DNA of 45,605 nt, taken from positions 1-45,605 of the forward strand of contig CAJYXO010000282.1 in assembly GCA_913778765.1 (NCBI GenBank). Reading direction: 5' to 3'. A program made the position numbers and the translations under genes. This document shows, in pieces, positions 24,936-33,283 of the stretch; position 1 is the first letter of the stretch; every line of letters starts with the position of its first letter. This DNA comes from an uncultured Massilia sp. (lineage in GTDB: Bacteria; Pseudomonadota; Gammaproteobacteria; Burkholderiales; Burkholderiaceae_D). Below the pieces are notes generated by a model. That model did not search any database, was not told the DNA's origin, and was given only the letters and a program-made list of their open reading frames with translations.

Positions 24936-25298
24936 TCAGTCGACCAAGTCGCGCAGGGCTTGAAGTTCCTGGCCGGCGTTGGCGTTGATGCGAGCTTCCA
25001 AGGCGTCGTATCGTTCGACAAGCTGTTGCCCGAGCGGTGTCAGCAATGCACCCCCACCACCCTTGCCGCCCGATGCGGTCTCGACAACCGGGCGGCCAAA
25101 ACCCTGGTTCAGGGAGTCGATCAGCAACCAGGCTCGCTTGTAAGGCACGTCTAGCGCTCGAGCTGCGGCTGCGATGGAGCGAGTTTCGCCAACCTGTCGC
25201 AGCAGGTCGATCTTCCCAGGGCCGATGGCGATGCTTTCGCCGATGTAGATGCGCGGACGGACAAGAACGGCCGTCGTCGTACTTTTCTCTGAAGTCAT
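24936..25298 (-). CDS. Short ModE-type regulator without molybdate-binding domains
   Basis: A 120-residue protein equal to the N-terminal winged-helix domain of ModE: KIDLLRQVGETRSIAAAARALDVPYKRAWLLIDSLN (about 29-64), and the hallmark SGGKGGGGALLTPLG (about 76-90). E. coli ModE (262 residues) has two MOP domains that sense molybdate; these are absent here. It is probably the repressor or activator of the mod genes through the operator at 24861-24884, but how it senses molybdate is unclear. It is the first gene of the minus-strand mod series. Confidence 0.85.
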   Translation of the reverse strand: MTSEKSTTTAVLVRPRIYIGESIAIGPGKIDLLRQVGETRSIAAAARALDVPYKRAWLLIDSLNQGFGRPVVETASGGKGGGGALLTPLGQQLVERYDALEARINANAGQELQALRDLVD

Positions 25299-25301
25299 AC
25301 G

Positions 25302-25560
25302 CTAGAGGTTACTGAAAAGGCGCCTCATCCTCAAGAGACGCCAGAACAGACCAAAATAGCACTTAACCACATGCCCTTTCAAAATCGCATAAAAATCGAC
25401 GCACCTAGCGCCCCAATATCTGGTCGCCGGATCAGCTTTTAAGTAATACGGAACTTCGCTGTCTTTATTGCTGGGCATCCAGCCTCCTTGCTCAGCAAGC
25501 AAAAAGCTATAGCTTGGCTCCCAGCATTGGCGATTCAGCATCCGCTCGTCAAGGAAAAAC
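25302..25560 (-). pseudogene. Truncated copy of the orphan gene at 5777-6247
   Basis: The minus-strand frame carries RQCWEPSYSFLLAEQG, YYLKADPATRYWG and FYAILKG, closely matching the C-terminal third of the protein encoded at 5777-6247. The N-terminal part is missing and replaced by sequence antisense to a haloperoxidase fragment, with the join at about 25545-25563. The frame then runs past the expected end into a basic tail. It has no start codon of its own, so I treat it as a remnant. Confidence 0.7.
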
Positions 25561-25563
25561 TGC

Positions 25564-25974
25564 GCCTTTGGCGCCCGAGCGCTGACCTGGACTCCGCTGG
25601 GCTCGCCAGCGAGCAACACCAATGGCGCGCCCAACTTCACGCCGCCGTTCCCGAGCTATCCGTCGGGCCATGCAGTCCTGGGCAGCGCGGTCTTCGAAGG
25701 CCTGCGTAGCTTTTATGGAACCGACAAGATCGCATTTACCTTCGTCTCGGATGAACTGAACGGTATCACCCGGGACAACCACGGCAACGTGCGCCCCCGT
25801 TGGCCGCGTAGCTTTTCGACGCTGACCGAGGCGGAGCAGGACAATGGGGTGAGCCGGATTTATCTTGGCGTCCACTTCCGATTCGATGTCGACAACGGCA
25901 TGGCCGTCGGGCGGCAGGTCGGCGACTATGTGTTCAAGCGCGGGCTGGTACAGCCTGATTCGTGCGGATGCTAG
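25564..25974 (+). pseudogene. C-terminal fragment of a vanadium-dependent haloperoxidase (PAP2 family)
   Basis: The plus-strand frame ending at 25974 reads WTPLGSPASN, then NFTPPFPSYPSGHAVLGSA and SRIYLGVHFRFDVDNGMAVG. PSGH and SRIYLGVHF are the vanadate-binding motifs of PAP2-type haloperoxidases, with the catalytic histidines. Only the last 136 codons or so remain of a protein normally 400-600 residues long, and there is no start codon, so it is a fragment. It is fused head-on to the truncated orphan gene, marking a recombination join. Confidence 0.85.
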
Positions 25975-26155
25975 GGCGCCAGGCCGGCAATACCCTAGGG
26001 CCACGGCTTGGCGAAAACGAGTTCCCCGTTGCGGTGCCAAGCCTCGCAAACTGGATATCTCGGCGGCTTGGATATGGCTAGCAGAGGCGCATGCCACTCA
26101 TAGACTCGCCTATCGGGCTTGATTTCGTCTACACCCTCTAACAGAGAACCGATAT

Positions 26156-26371
26156 TTAATTGCTCGCTTCGTGCCTTGATGCAGAACGCTCCCTGACCCA
26201 GGCAACGACTTCGCTGTAAAGCCAAGCAGATGCCTTCCTGGAAAGTTTAACTTGAGTTGGGAACTCTCCACGCTGGATACTAGCGTAGACAGAGCTCCGC
26301 GATAGGCCGCAGATATGAAGTACCTCATCAATTCTGATTAGGCGCTCAACGGGAACTGGTTGCGTTTCCAC
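26156..26371 (-). CDS. AlpA-family excisionase/regulator
   Basis: A 71-residue helix-turn-helix protein of the AlpA type, which in P4-like and CP4-57-like elements activates excision. The core is LIRIDEVLHICGLSRSSVYASIQRGEFPTQVKLSRKASAWLYSEV seen in pieces at about residues 10-54. I propose a GTG start at 26371, since GAGGAG lies about six bases upstream and no ATG is in frame. It lies just after the integrase gene in the same direction, as usual in integrative elements. Confidence 0.8.
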   Translation of the reverse strand: METQPVPVERLIRIDEVLHICGLSRSSVYASIQRGEFPTQVKLSRKASAWLYSEVVAWVRERSASRHEASN

Positions 26372-26535
26372 CGGTTGCTCCTCGGTTGCCGAATTTACAT
26401 TCCTGTCTTGACTATAGCAACCTGTTCTTATGCAATATTGATAACACCTAAGACGGGGTTCAACAGTGCTTGATGCTGTACGAATGCGGGTCTGATTTCC
26501 AGTGTCGCAAACGCTGCGCCTCGCGAAGATTTTTG

Positions 26536-28023
26536 TCAGGCAAGCCGTAGCACAGTCCCTTCCGTATTGGGAGCAAGAATCGAAGCCAACTGATTTCCAA
26601 GCTTTAACCAAGCTTCGCGTTTTTCGTTTGCATAGTCGTGGTGAAGATAATGTCGGCGAACCTTGCTGCCTGAGAGGACGTGATTCTGACACCGGTCGAT
26701 TGTGTCCAATGGTACTCCGAGCGCTTGCATCATGGTCGCTCCAGTACGACGTAGATCATGTGGTGTCCATGCACCATTTTTGCCTGCCGAGAGTACCAGG
26801 CTGTTATCACTCCGGCGCTTAGTCCTCATGCAATTTGGCTGTGGTTTCGTCTTCTTAAACATCCATTGTCGGTCGCCGATCTGCTTGGTGATCGCCTTGA
26901 GATCCATGTGATGCTCCTCGTCCTGTCCCGGATAGCACCATTGCGAGGAGCCCGTCAGTTTATAAAGCTGCCGGAAGTGTTCCAATGCGAATGGTGACAG
27001 GTACACCAGTAGATCTGCAACGCTCCCCTTAACGTTTTCCCGTGGAATAAACCACTGCGCGGCTGAAAAGTCGACATGCTCCCAACGAGCCATCACCATT
27101 TCACCAACGCGGCAGAGCGTCGAAAGCATGATCCAAATTCCGCACTGTGTAGTCTTTCTCAGCGGCTGGGCAGCGATACGTTTATTTGGAGCTTGGGCAA
27201 ATTCGTCTTCACTGCGCCTCAATATGCTCCTGAGCTCTGCAATCTCTACGCTTGAGAGGACTCGATCACTCTGATTGTCCAGGTCGTAGTCGGGGGATAC
27301 AATTTTTTCGATTTCGATGAGGTCCATTGGATCGCCATCGACGAGTAACTTTCGCCATGGCTGGCGTTTTCGACCCCAAGTGAACATCTGCCCTAGGCTG
27401 TTGCACGTCATCACAGCCGTTCGATTGAACCCTTTGTCGACCTGCGCGCGCAGCACCGCGCGCAGGTCGTGCTCCGTCAGCAGTTTTACCGCAGTCCCAC
27501 CAATGTGAGGCAGAACGTGATTAGCGAATAAGCTCTTGAGTGCAGCATTCCCATCTTTGCGGCGGACACCGTCAACAATCCATGAGTCGAACAATTCTTT
27601 TACCGTGAGGTTTTCGCTCCTGTGCTGCGCGCGTAGTGTGGCTTCCAGCTCCGCTTGCGTACGCTCTTCAAGTACGATTCTTTCTCGCTCGGTTTGCGTG
27701 TGCTGTTTGGGATCCAAGCCGCGCTTGCGCCAATCCGAGACCTCTGCAGCTACGCGACGAGCCATATCCAGTGTCAGGCGGGCTCCAGATGGAAGCTGAT
27801 ACAAAGTCAGATCAAACGCCGGAAGGGCACTGTTGTGCTCGCCCAGTGTCAGATAGATTGATTTTGTACCAATCCTGTACGTGTACAGCCAAGTACGAGT
27901 GATAGTCCCATCCTGTCCGCGCCGGAATCGCAAGCAAAGACCGTTTCCATCAGTTAAGATCTCGTCGTTCTTGGTAGGCTTGTATCGTTCAACTTTCGTG
28001 GCCGTCAGCTTGGAGGCTACCAT
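26536..28023 (-). CDS. int: Tyrosine recombinase (island integrase)
   Basis: A 495-residue phage-type integrase that inserts and excises the island at the tRNA-Pro site. An N-terminal arm-binding domain (about 1-110, TDGNGLCLRFRRGQDG), a SAM-like core-binding domain (about 140-230), then the catalytic part with Arg305 (TLCRVGEM), His422 and Arg425 (HDLRRTG), His448 and the likely nucleophile Tyr459 (VRRHYLHHDY). All five catalytic positions are present and the frame is intact. AGGAG precedes the ATG. It is transcribed away from the attachment site. Confidence 0.93.
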   Translation of the reverse strand: MVASKLTATKVERYKPTKNDEILTDGNGLCLRFRRGQDGTITRTWLYTYRIGTKSIYLTLGEHNSALPAFDLTLYQLPSGARLTLDMARRVAAEVSDWRKRGLDPKQHTQTERERIVLEERTQAELEATLRAQHRSENLTVKELFDSWIVDGVRRKDGNAALKSLFANHVLPHIGGTAVKLLTEHDLRAVLRAQVDKGFNRTAVMTCNSLGQMFTWGRKRQPWRKLLVDGDPMDLIEIEKIVSPDYDLDNQSDRVLSSVEIAELRSILRRSEDEFAQAPNKRIAAQPLRKTTQCGIWIMLSTLCRVGEMVMARWEHVDFSAAQWFIPRENVKGSVADLLVYLSPFALEHFRQLYKLTGSSQWCYPGQDEEHHMDLKAITKQIGDRQWMFKKTKPQPNCMRTKRRSDNSLVLSAGKNGAWTPHDLRRTGATMMQALGVPLDTIDRCQNHVLSGSKVRRHYLHHDYANEKREAWLKLGNQLASILAPNTEGTVLRLA

Positions 28024-28193
28024 CGCTAGCTCCTGCGATCGCTGGTAAGAACTTGGTAAGAAAATTTCGCTGGATTGCAGTGTACGAGGCTGGACCGAGC
28101 TGGACAGTAAAATTAGGTAAGTGTTTGATTTGGGTTAGGATCTCGCAGGCAGGCTGGACTGTGGTGGACTAAGTTGGACGTATCGGAAGACAG

Positions 28194-28238
<45 letters not shown>

Positions 28239-28255
28239 ACAGAATCAATGAGTTA

Positions 28256-28280
28256 GGCCAGCTTTCGAGCTGGCCTTTTT
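28256..28280 (+). terminator. Rho-independent terminator, probably of the original tRNA-Pro
   Basis: Stem GGCCAGC and GCTGGCC around TTTCGA, followed by TTTTT. It lies 18 bases after the CCA end of the tRNA fragment, where the terminator of the native tRNA gene would stand, so the sequence to its right is the undisturbed chromosomal flank. Confidence 0.9.
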
Positions 28281-28563
28281 CGTTTGCCGCCGGGATGCTA
28301 AGAAATTTGGTCGGTCCAGTGATGGACTACCGGCCGCACCAGATGCTGGGACCCACTCCGGCAACGTATGGTGCCGGTCGCGGCGCGTCGCCGGCGCCGC
28401 TGCGCTTGAGCGTGCGACAGTCGTCTGGTGGGGGCAATGTTGGGTTCGTGAAGCGGCAAGCGCCGCAGCGTGACGAGCCGCTGTTCGGCATCGTCGTAGC
28501 GGCGCCCAGATAGTGCATGCAAGGCCACCTGGTCCATCTCGGCAGCGACGACCAGCGGCTCCG
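28281..28563. other. No recognised gene
   Basis: The 283 bases between the tRNA terminator and the membrane-protein gene contain several short open frames on both strands, none with a ribosome site or a recognisable family. I see no promoter or repeat of note. Confidence 0.5.
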
Positions 28564-29106
28564 CTAACCGGTGCGTGTCGGATCGAGAATCGGGCCCGCT
28601 GACAGGTGCGTCAGGTAGAGTCTCGCTCGATGCTCAGAAAAGTGGTCGATAAGCACTTGGGCCACAACCAGGAGCAGCAGGCCAGCAGCGGCACCATGCA
28701 CCCAGCTACGATGGGCGAGCAACAGGCCCAACAGGCTGACTGCTGCAAACGCTGCCGCACCGATGCGGTAGTAACGATACTTCGATACGACCGACTCTAT
28801 GCGAGCGCGCGCGCCCGACACCACGACGGCATGTTGAGATGAGCCGATGCCCTTCTCGAGCGAGCGCGATAGTTGGGCATCTCGAACGAGCAGAGAGGCA
28901 GCGGTACTGGACAACAGCACGGCAGAAGCCAGCACCGTCACCATAAACGCAATCGTGAACCCGGAGCGCGCAGATAGCCACAGCCAGGTCGCCACTGAGG
29001 CGAACAGGACCGAGCCTGCGAGGATGAAAATCATCTCACTGTGTTCGCCATTGAAATACTCACGCACGGCAAGCTGCAGAGAAGTCGACGCATCAGCGGC
29101 AATCAT
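28564..29106 (-). CDS. Small integral membrane protein, function unknown
   Basis: A 180-residue protein with four hydrophobic helices in two pairs (about 30-75 and 120-160) separated by a basic, helical cytoplasmic loop (GARARIESVVSKYRYYR). I recognise no family. I start at the ATG at 29106, which overlaps the AraC-type gene's stop as ATGA, so it is translationally coupled to that regulator. Its role is probably linked to the upstream dehydrogenase and regulator. Confidence 0.7.
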   Translation of the reverse strand: MIAADASTSLQLAVREYFNGEHSEMIFILAGSVLFASVATWLWLSARSGFTIAFMVTVLASAVLLSSTAASLLVRDAQLSRSLEKGIGSSQHAVVVSGARARIESVVSKYRYYRIGAAAFAAVSLLGLLLAHRSWVHGAAAGLLLLVVAQVLIDHFSEHRARLYLTHLSAGPILDPTRTG

Positions 29107-30134
29107 TGGGTTTCCTCCGTTCTGGTTGCAGGCACTACGTTGGCGGTGCGCCAGCCTAACGGTGTCTGATTCTCCCACTGCTTGAATGCACGGAAGAATG
29201 AGTTTTGGTCTTCGTAACCCAGCATGAACGCCACCTCAATAAGAGTGAAAGACGGGTCTGCCAAATGCTCAAGTGCGAGCTTGTGGCGGGTCTCGCTAAC
29301 CAGGACCTGGAAGTTCACGCCTTCGTCAGTCAGCCGTCTTTGCAAGGACCGCTCGCTCATTGCAAGCTCGGCCGCGACCGAACGGATGTCCGGACGGCCC
29401 GCCGTCAATCGCCGGCGAAGGACCCACTTGGTCTGTTCCGCCACCGAGTTGGTCTCCTGATACGCCAAGCGCCGGTCAAGCTCGGGGGCCAGGACATCCA
29501 AGAGTTCCTTGTTGTAGCTGACGAACAGCTTGCTCAGGTCTTCACGGAAAAAGCTGATGCGGTCCACGGTGGCGCCGAACTGAATCGGACAGCCGAAGTA
29601 CCGATCGAGCGCTGACCGAGAAGCTGCCGGGCGCGTGAGCTCAAGATTGCGAGGCACAAGTCGTTCGCCGGTTCCTCTGCGGCCCAGCTCCACAAACGAC
29701 ACCATGGTCGCATCGGTCAGCGATGATGGGGCAGCGGTTGCGCCGGCGTGTGGCCAGTGAATGACGAGCTCGCTTTGCGCATTCGTCTCGGTAAGGGAAA
29801 CTTCTTCAGGAGCGCAGAGCCGTTTGAAGCGAGCGACCCGAGTGAGCGCATCCCGGAAGTCACGAGCGTGATACGCCGCAACAAAGGCAAGTGGCATCAC
29901 CGACTCGTCCAGGGACGTAGCGATCCGCAAGCCGATGGCGGGGTCGCCGCTGACCGATTCAATCGCGCGCCACAACGCAAAGAACTGAGGGGTCGTGACC
30001 GGAGCATTGTCCTTCAGCACGCTGAGCGGCAAGCTTGCGCGGCGGACGACCTCGGCTCGGTCGACTCCCGCCCGCTTCATGCCCTCCCACAGCGTAGCGG
30101 GGACCTTCAGCTTGTCGGATAGGGTGCTGTCCAT
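29103..30134 (-). CDS. AraC-family regulator (OruR/ArgR-like N-terminal domain)
   Basis: A 343-residue regulator. The N-terminal part (about 1-230) is the arabinose-binding-like domain of the OruR group (MPLAFVAAYHARDFRDALTRVARFKRL), and the C-terminal two helix-turn-helix motifs are DIRSVAAELAMSERSLQRRLTDEG and LIEVAFMLGYEDQNSFFRAFKQW. I use the ATG at 30134; the longer frame overlaps the dehydrogenase. It lies five bases after the dehydrogenase stop in the same operon. Confidence 0.88.
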   Translation of the reverse strand: MDSTLSDKLKVPATLWEGMKRAGVDRAEVVRRASLPLSVLKDNAPVTTPQFFALWRAIESVSGDPAIGLRIATSLDESVMPLAFVAAYHARDFRDALTRVARFKRLCAPEEVSLTETNAQSELVIHWPHAGATAAPSSLTDATMVSFVELGRRGTGERLVPRNLELTRPAASRSALDRYFGCPIQFGATVDRISFFREDLSKLFVSYNKELLDVLAPELDRRLAYQETNSVAEQTKWVLRRRLTAGRPDIRSVAAELAMSERSLQRRLTDEGVNFQVLVSETRHKLALEHLADPSFTLIEVAFMLGYEDQNSFFRAFKQWENQTPLGWRTANVVPATRTEETQ

Positions 30135-30139
30135 CGGCT

Positions 30140-30904
30140 CTACTTCGCCTGGAAGCCGCCGTCCACGTTCAGCACGTGCCCGGTGACAAAGCTTGCTTCG
30201 TCGGAGAGCAGCCAACAGATTGCGTTCGCCACTTCTTCCGGACGCCCCAGACGATTCATAGGGTGCATCGCCGCTATGCTGGTTTCGTTGTAGTTCGGGT
30301 CGCCGCCTTCGAGCTGGGCGGCAATGATGTCTGTCTTGATGGCGCCAGGAGCCACACCGTTCACGCGAATGCCTTGCGTGGCATGGTCGAGGGCGGACGA
30401 CTTGGTCAGGCCGACGACAGCGTGCTTGGTGGAACTGTACGGCCCCGCCCAAGCGATACCGTTCAGCCCGGCGATGGAGGCAAGGTTCACGATGGCGCCA
30501 TTGCCTTGCTTCACCATTTGGGCGAGTTCATGCTTCATGCTGAAGTAGACACCCATGATGTTGGTATCAACCATGGCGCGATAGTTGTCGCTCCTCGATT
30601 CCAGGAGCGTGCCGGTTTCGTTGGACAGGCCGGCATTGTTGACCGCCATGTCGAGACGGCCAAATTCGGCCACGATTCCGTCAATCATCGTCTTGACGGC
30701 AGTTTCATCCGCGACGTCGTTCTGGACGAAGCGCACTTGCGCGCCGTCTCGGGCGGCGGCGGCCACTTCGGCGACAGCTGACTTGCCGACTTCAGCCCTT
30801 CGGCCGCTCATGACGACGGTTATGCCACGCGCTGCGAGCTTGAGGGCGACAGCCTTGCCGATGCCGGTGGCACCGCCAGTAATCAGGGCGACTTGATTGG
30901 ACAA
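30140..30904 (-). CDS. Short-chain dehydrogenase/reductase
   Basis: A 254-residue classical SDR using NAD(P)H. Cofactor motif TGGATGIG near residue 10, NNAG (about 87-90), catalytic Ser in NLASIAG, and YSSTK near 155 with the Tyr and Lys. The end LNVDGGFQAK is typical. No ATG is in frame near the N-terminus; TTG at 30904, with GGAG seven bases upstream, gives the right length. The substrate is unknown. First gene of the SDR-AraC-membrane protein operon. Confidence 0.88.
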   Translation of the reverse strand: MSNQVALITGGATGIGKAVALKLAARGITVVMSGRRAEVGKSAVAEVAAAARDGAQVRFVQNDVADETAVKTMIDGIVAEFGRLDMAVNNAGLSNETGTLLESRSDNYRAMVDTNIMGVYFSMKHELAQMVKQGNGAIVNLASIAGLNGIAWAGPYSSTKHAVVGLTKSSALDHATQGIRVNGVAPGAIKTDIIAAQLEGGDPNYNETSIAAMHPMNRLGRPEEVANAICWLLSDEASFVTGHVLNVDGGFQAK

Positions 30905-31269
30905 TTGAAAACTCCATGAGAGGTTGGGGAACCGGGCTGCACCATTCCTTAAGGTGTACGAGAAGTGTAGGATGAAACGTCGCCTCCTGATATGCAGAAC
31001 ACGCCACGACACTCGCCAAATGCGCCGCCCCTCGCCACGGAGAGTCCGCTCTTCCTTGGGCTGCACGAGAAATAGCTCAGAAGATGCTGGCTTTACGCTT
31101 CCAACATCTGGCAGGCGTCAGAGTTATCCCCGTGCCGCTGCCCACTCAGGACCGCTTCAATCTGTCCAATTTGGAGCGAAATGAGTGTCCAGTTTGCGCT
31201 GTAATGGCTGTCCACTTTGCCGTAAGCGTAGATTCGAGGTCGTCTTGAAATCGACTGCTTTCCCCGTCC
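30905..31269. other. Promoter region of the dehydrogenase operon and IS debris
   Basis: No intact gene. Sequence near 31170-31230 has two GTCCA(C/G)TTTG-like repeats (GTCCAGTTTGCG and GTCCACTTTGCC) that look like insertion-sequence end debris. The minus-strand promoter of the dehydrogenase operon must lie here, but I cannot point to clear hexamers. Confidence 0.4.
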
Positions 31270-31782
31270 GTTCACGGCCAGGTGCGCCACGCGCGCTTCG
31301 CTGGCCAGCAGTATCGCCTTCGAGGCAGCGATATCGTCGGGCAGGTGTGCGGCATCAAGCATGCGTCCCAGTTTTCGCGGGTCGTGCCACGTTTACAAGG
31401 CTGAATGTGGGCGCCAGGTGCGATCGGGCCGGCGCCAGTCGATTCCTTACAATAGCATCGAGGGCTGAGCCTGCGTCAGCGTTACCGTGCCCTCACTGGC
31501 CAGGTGTCAGACGAAGCGTCCGCGCTCGAGCCGTTATGGACGCAAGCTCTGGACAACCGTGCGCAAGAGCTTGGCATCGACCTGACCCTGTACACGCGCG
31601 ACGGCATCGCTCATCACGATTTCAATGGCACCGCCGCTGAACTCGGGCCTGGACGCTTCAGCCGTTACCGGAGCCGGCTCACCTGCCGTCACCATCTTCA
31701 CCGCGACCGGCGGGAATGTTGTCCCGGCTTCGACCGCAAGCAACCTGCATCGCCACGAGTGTTCTGGACACTCGACAGCCAC
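31270..31782 (-). pseudogene. Decayed IS66-family element
   Basis: Three pieces of an IS66 element in the right order on the minus strand. First, the end of TnpA (about 31534-31700: IEIVMSDAVARVQGQVDAKL-LRTVV). Second, the end of TnpB (about 31385-31475: SMLL, an in-frame stop where the family has Glu, then GIDWRRPDRTWRP). Third, the start of TnpC (about 31285-31362: MLDAAHLPDDIAASKAILLA). Most of tnpB and tnpC is deleted. It cannot move by itself. Confidence 0.7.
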
Positions 31783-31810
31783 TTACCCCGATGCCAGATG
31801 ATGTGCGCAT

Positions 31811-32371
31811 TCAGCTTGAGAGCAACCGCGCTCTCAAGCGCCGCAACGCGCCTGTGAACACGTCAGTGCGGTCAAACGCCCGTGCGAGCACCAATGCTCC
31901 CTGGATACCGCCAACGACTTCTTCCGCGAGTGCGTGGGCCTCGTCGCTGGCACGACCAGTCCGAATGAGTGCGGCTGCCAGCGACTCGACCCAGGCGGCA
32001 AAGTAGTCGCGGACCTTCGCAGTGAAACGGTCGCGCTCGTTGCCAAGGGCGAAAACACCGACCAGGCATACTTTTCGGCCACTGAGGAAATAGCGTTCCA
32101 CCTGATCGAACATGGCTGCGATGCCCTGTTCAGCATGCGCCCCTTCGCGCAAAGGTGCAAAGACGTTCAGTTTGAACCATTCGTCGATTTGGGCTAGCAC
32201 CTGATCGGCCATTTCCTCTTTGCCACCCGGGAAGAAGTGATAAATGCTGCCTTTTCCCAGGCGGGTACCTTCGGCAATGCGCGCCAGGCTGGCCCCTTCG
32301 TACCCATAAGTGCGGAACACCTCCGCCAGCAGCGGGATGACATCCGCGCGTTCCGCGATGAGCCTTGCCAT
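31811..32371 (-). CDS. TetR-family repressor
   Basis: A 186-residue repressor. The helix-turn-helix is in VFRTYGYEGASLARIAEGTRLGKGSIYHFFPGGKEEM (about 18-54); the rest is the helical ligand-binding domain (LmrA/YxaF-like, with KVCLVGVFALG). It follows the DUF1348 gene by nine bases and probably controls it through the palindrome at 32889-32900. Confidence 0.9.
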   Translation of the reverse strand: MARLIAERADVIPLLAEVFRTYGYEGASLARIAEGTRLGKGSIYHFFPGGKEEMADQVLAQIDEWFKLNVFAPLREGAHAEQGIAAMFDQVERYFLSGRKVCLVGVFALGNERDRFTAKVRDYFAAWVESLAAALIRTGRASDEAHALAEEVVGGIQGALVLARAFDRTDVFTGALRRLRARLLSS

Positions 32372-32380
32372 TACATTTCC

Positions 32381-32851
32381 TTAAAATCCGAACTCGCTCA
32401 GGCTGGGATGATCGGCCGGACGCGGGCCACTGTTGTCCCAGAAGAATTTACGCTCCTCAGCTTTGATCGGGTGCTCGTTGATGCAAGCGTGACGATGGTG
32501 CATCAGGCCTTTCTCGTCGAACTCCCAGTTCTCGTTGCCATAAGCACGATACCACTGACCAGAGTCGTCATGATATTCATAGGCGAAGCGCACGGCAATG
32601 CGGGCGCCATCGAACGCCCACAGTTCCTTGATCAGGCGGTAGTCGAGCTCGCGGGTCCACTTGCGCTTCAGGAAAGCGATGATGTCCTCGCGGCCTTGCA
32701 CAAACTCAGCGCGGTTACGCCACCAGCTGTCCTCAGTGTAGGCCAGGGCAACTTTTTCGGCATCGCGGGTATTCCAGCCATTTTCAGCCAGGCGAACCTT
32801 CTCGTTGGCGGTTTCGCGGGTAAACGGAGGGAGGGGCGGACGGGTCGACAT
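32381..32851 (-). CDS. DUF1348 family (NTF2-like) protein
   Basis: A 156-residue single-domain protein of the SnoaL/NTF2-like DUF1348 family: [34 protein letters not shown] (about 24-57), then [47 protein letters not shown] in pieces (65-110). It is full length. No catalytic role is established for the family. It is co-transcribed with the TetR gene; AGGAG precedes the ATG at 32851. Confidence 0.9.
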   Translation of the reverse strand: MSTRPPLPPFTRETANEKVRLAENGWNTRDAEKVALAYTEDSWWRNRAEFVQGREDIIAFLKRKWTRELDYRLIKELWAFDGARIAVRFAYEYHDDSGQWYRAYGNENWEFDEKGLMHHRHACINEHPIKAEERKFFWDNSGPRPADHPSLSEFGF

Positions 32852-32888
32852 GCTATTTCTCCTTCTTTGTAATGATCAGTACAAACTG

Positions 32889-32900
32889 TACCGATCGGTA
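32889..32900. promoter_or_regulatory. TetR-type palindromic operator
   Basis: TACCGATCGGTA is a perfect 12-base palindrome 38 bases upstream of the DUF1348 start. TetR repressors of this group often use CCGATCGG-like cores. It overlaps AT-rich sequence suited to the promoter. Confidence 0.75.
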
Positions 32901-33283
32901 AATAAACTATAAATGGGGTTTCAGCCAAAATCAAGTGATAATTTTTTATTGCGGGTGACATTTGCGCAGCGGACCGCCGTCCGATATCGCCGAGATCCTG
33001 CATGCGCCAGCGCTTGGTACGGCGCGCAAAGCAGGCCTGCCTGTATGACATATCGGAGAGCTTGAGACACGGCTGACGCGCGACGTGGCGGGACGAAACG
33101 ACGACACGGCGGTCGTCTGCTCATCCGGCAAGTTCCCTGGCGACAGAGAGGCAGCACGTCAAGTCAGCAAAATCACTACGTTATCGATTGGTGATGTAGT
33201 ATTAACATCATTGATGTGTGTCAAAACGAATACAGCTGGACTGTGCTCGCAAACCGGTCTGGCTCTTTTTCTTGTCGCGATCG
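32901..33283. other. Intergenic region before the sensor kinase
   Basis: No gene with support. TGATGT-N7-ACATCA at 33192-33210 is a perfect six-base-arm inverted repeat about 75 bases before the kinase ATG and could be an operator; AT-rich sequence around it suits a promoter. Confidence 0.4.

Noticed and set aside
25995..26225. A 76-codon minus-strand gene next to alpA
   Set aside because: It overlaps the AlpA-type gene in another frame, has no ribosome site and no family.
28298..28537. A 79-codon minus-strand gene after the tRNA terminator
   Set aside because: Arg-rich composition and several competing frames; no start signal or homologue I can name.
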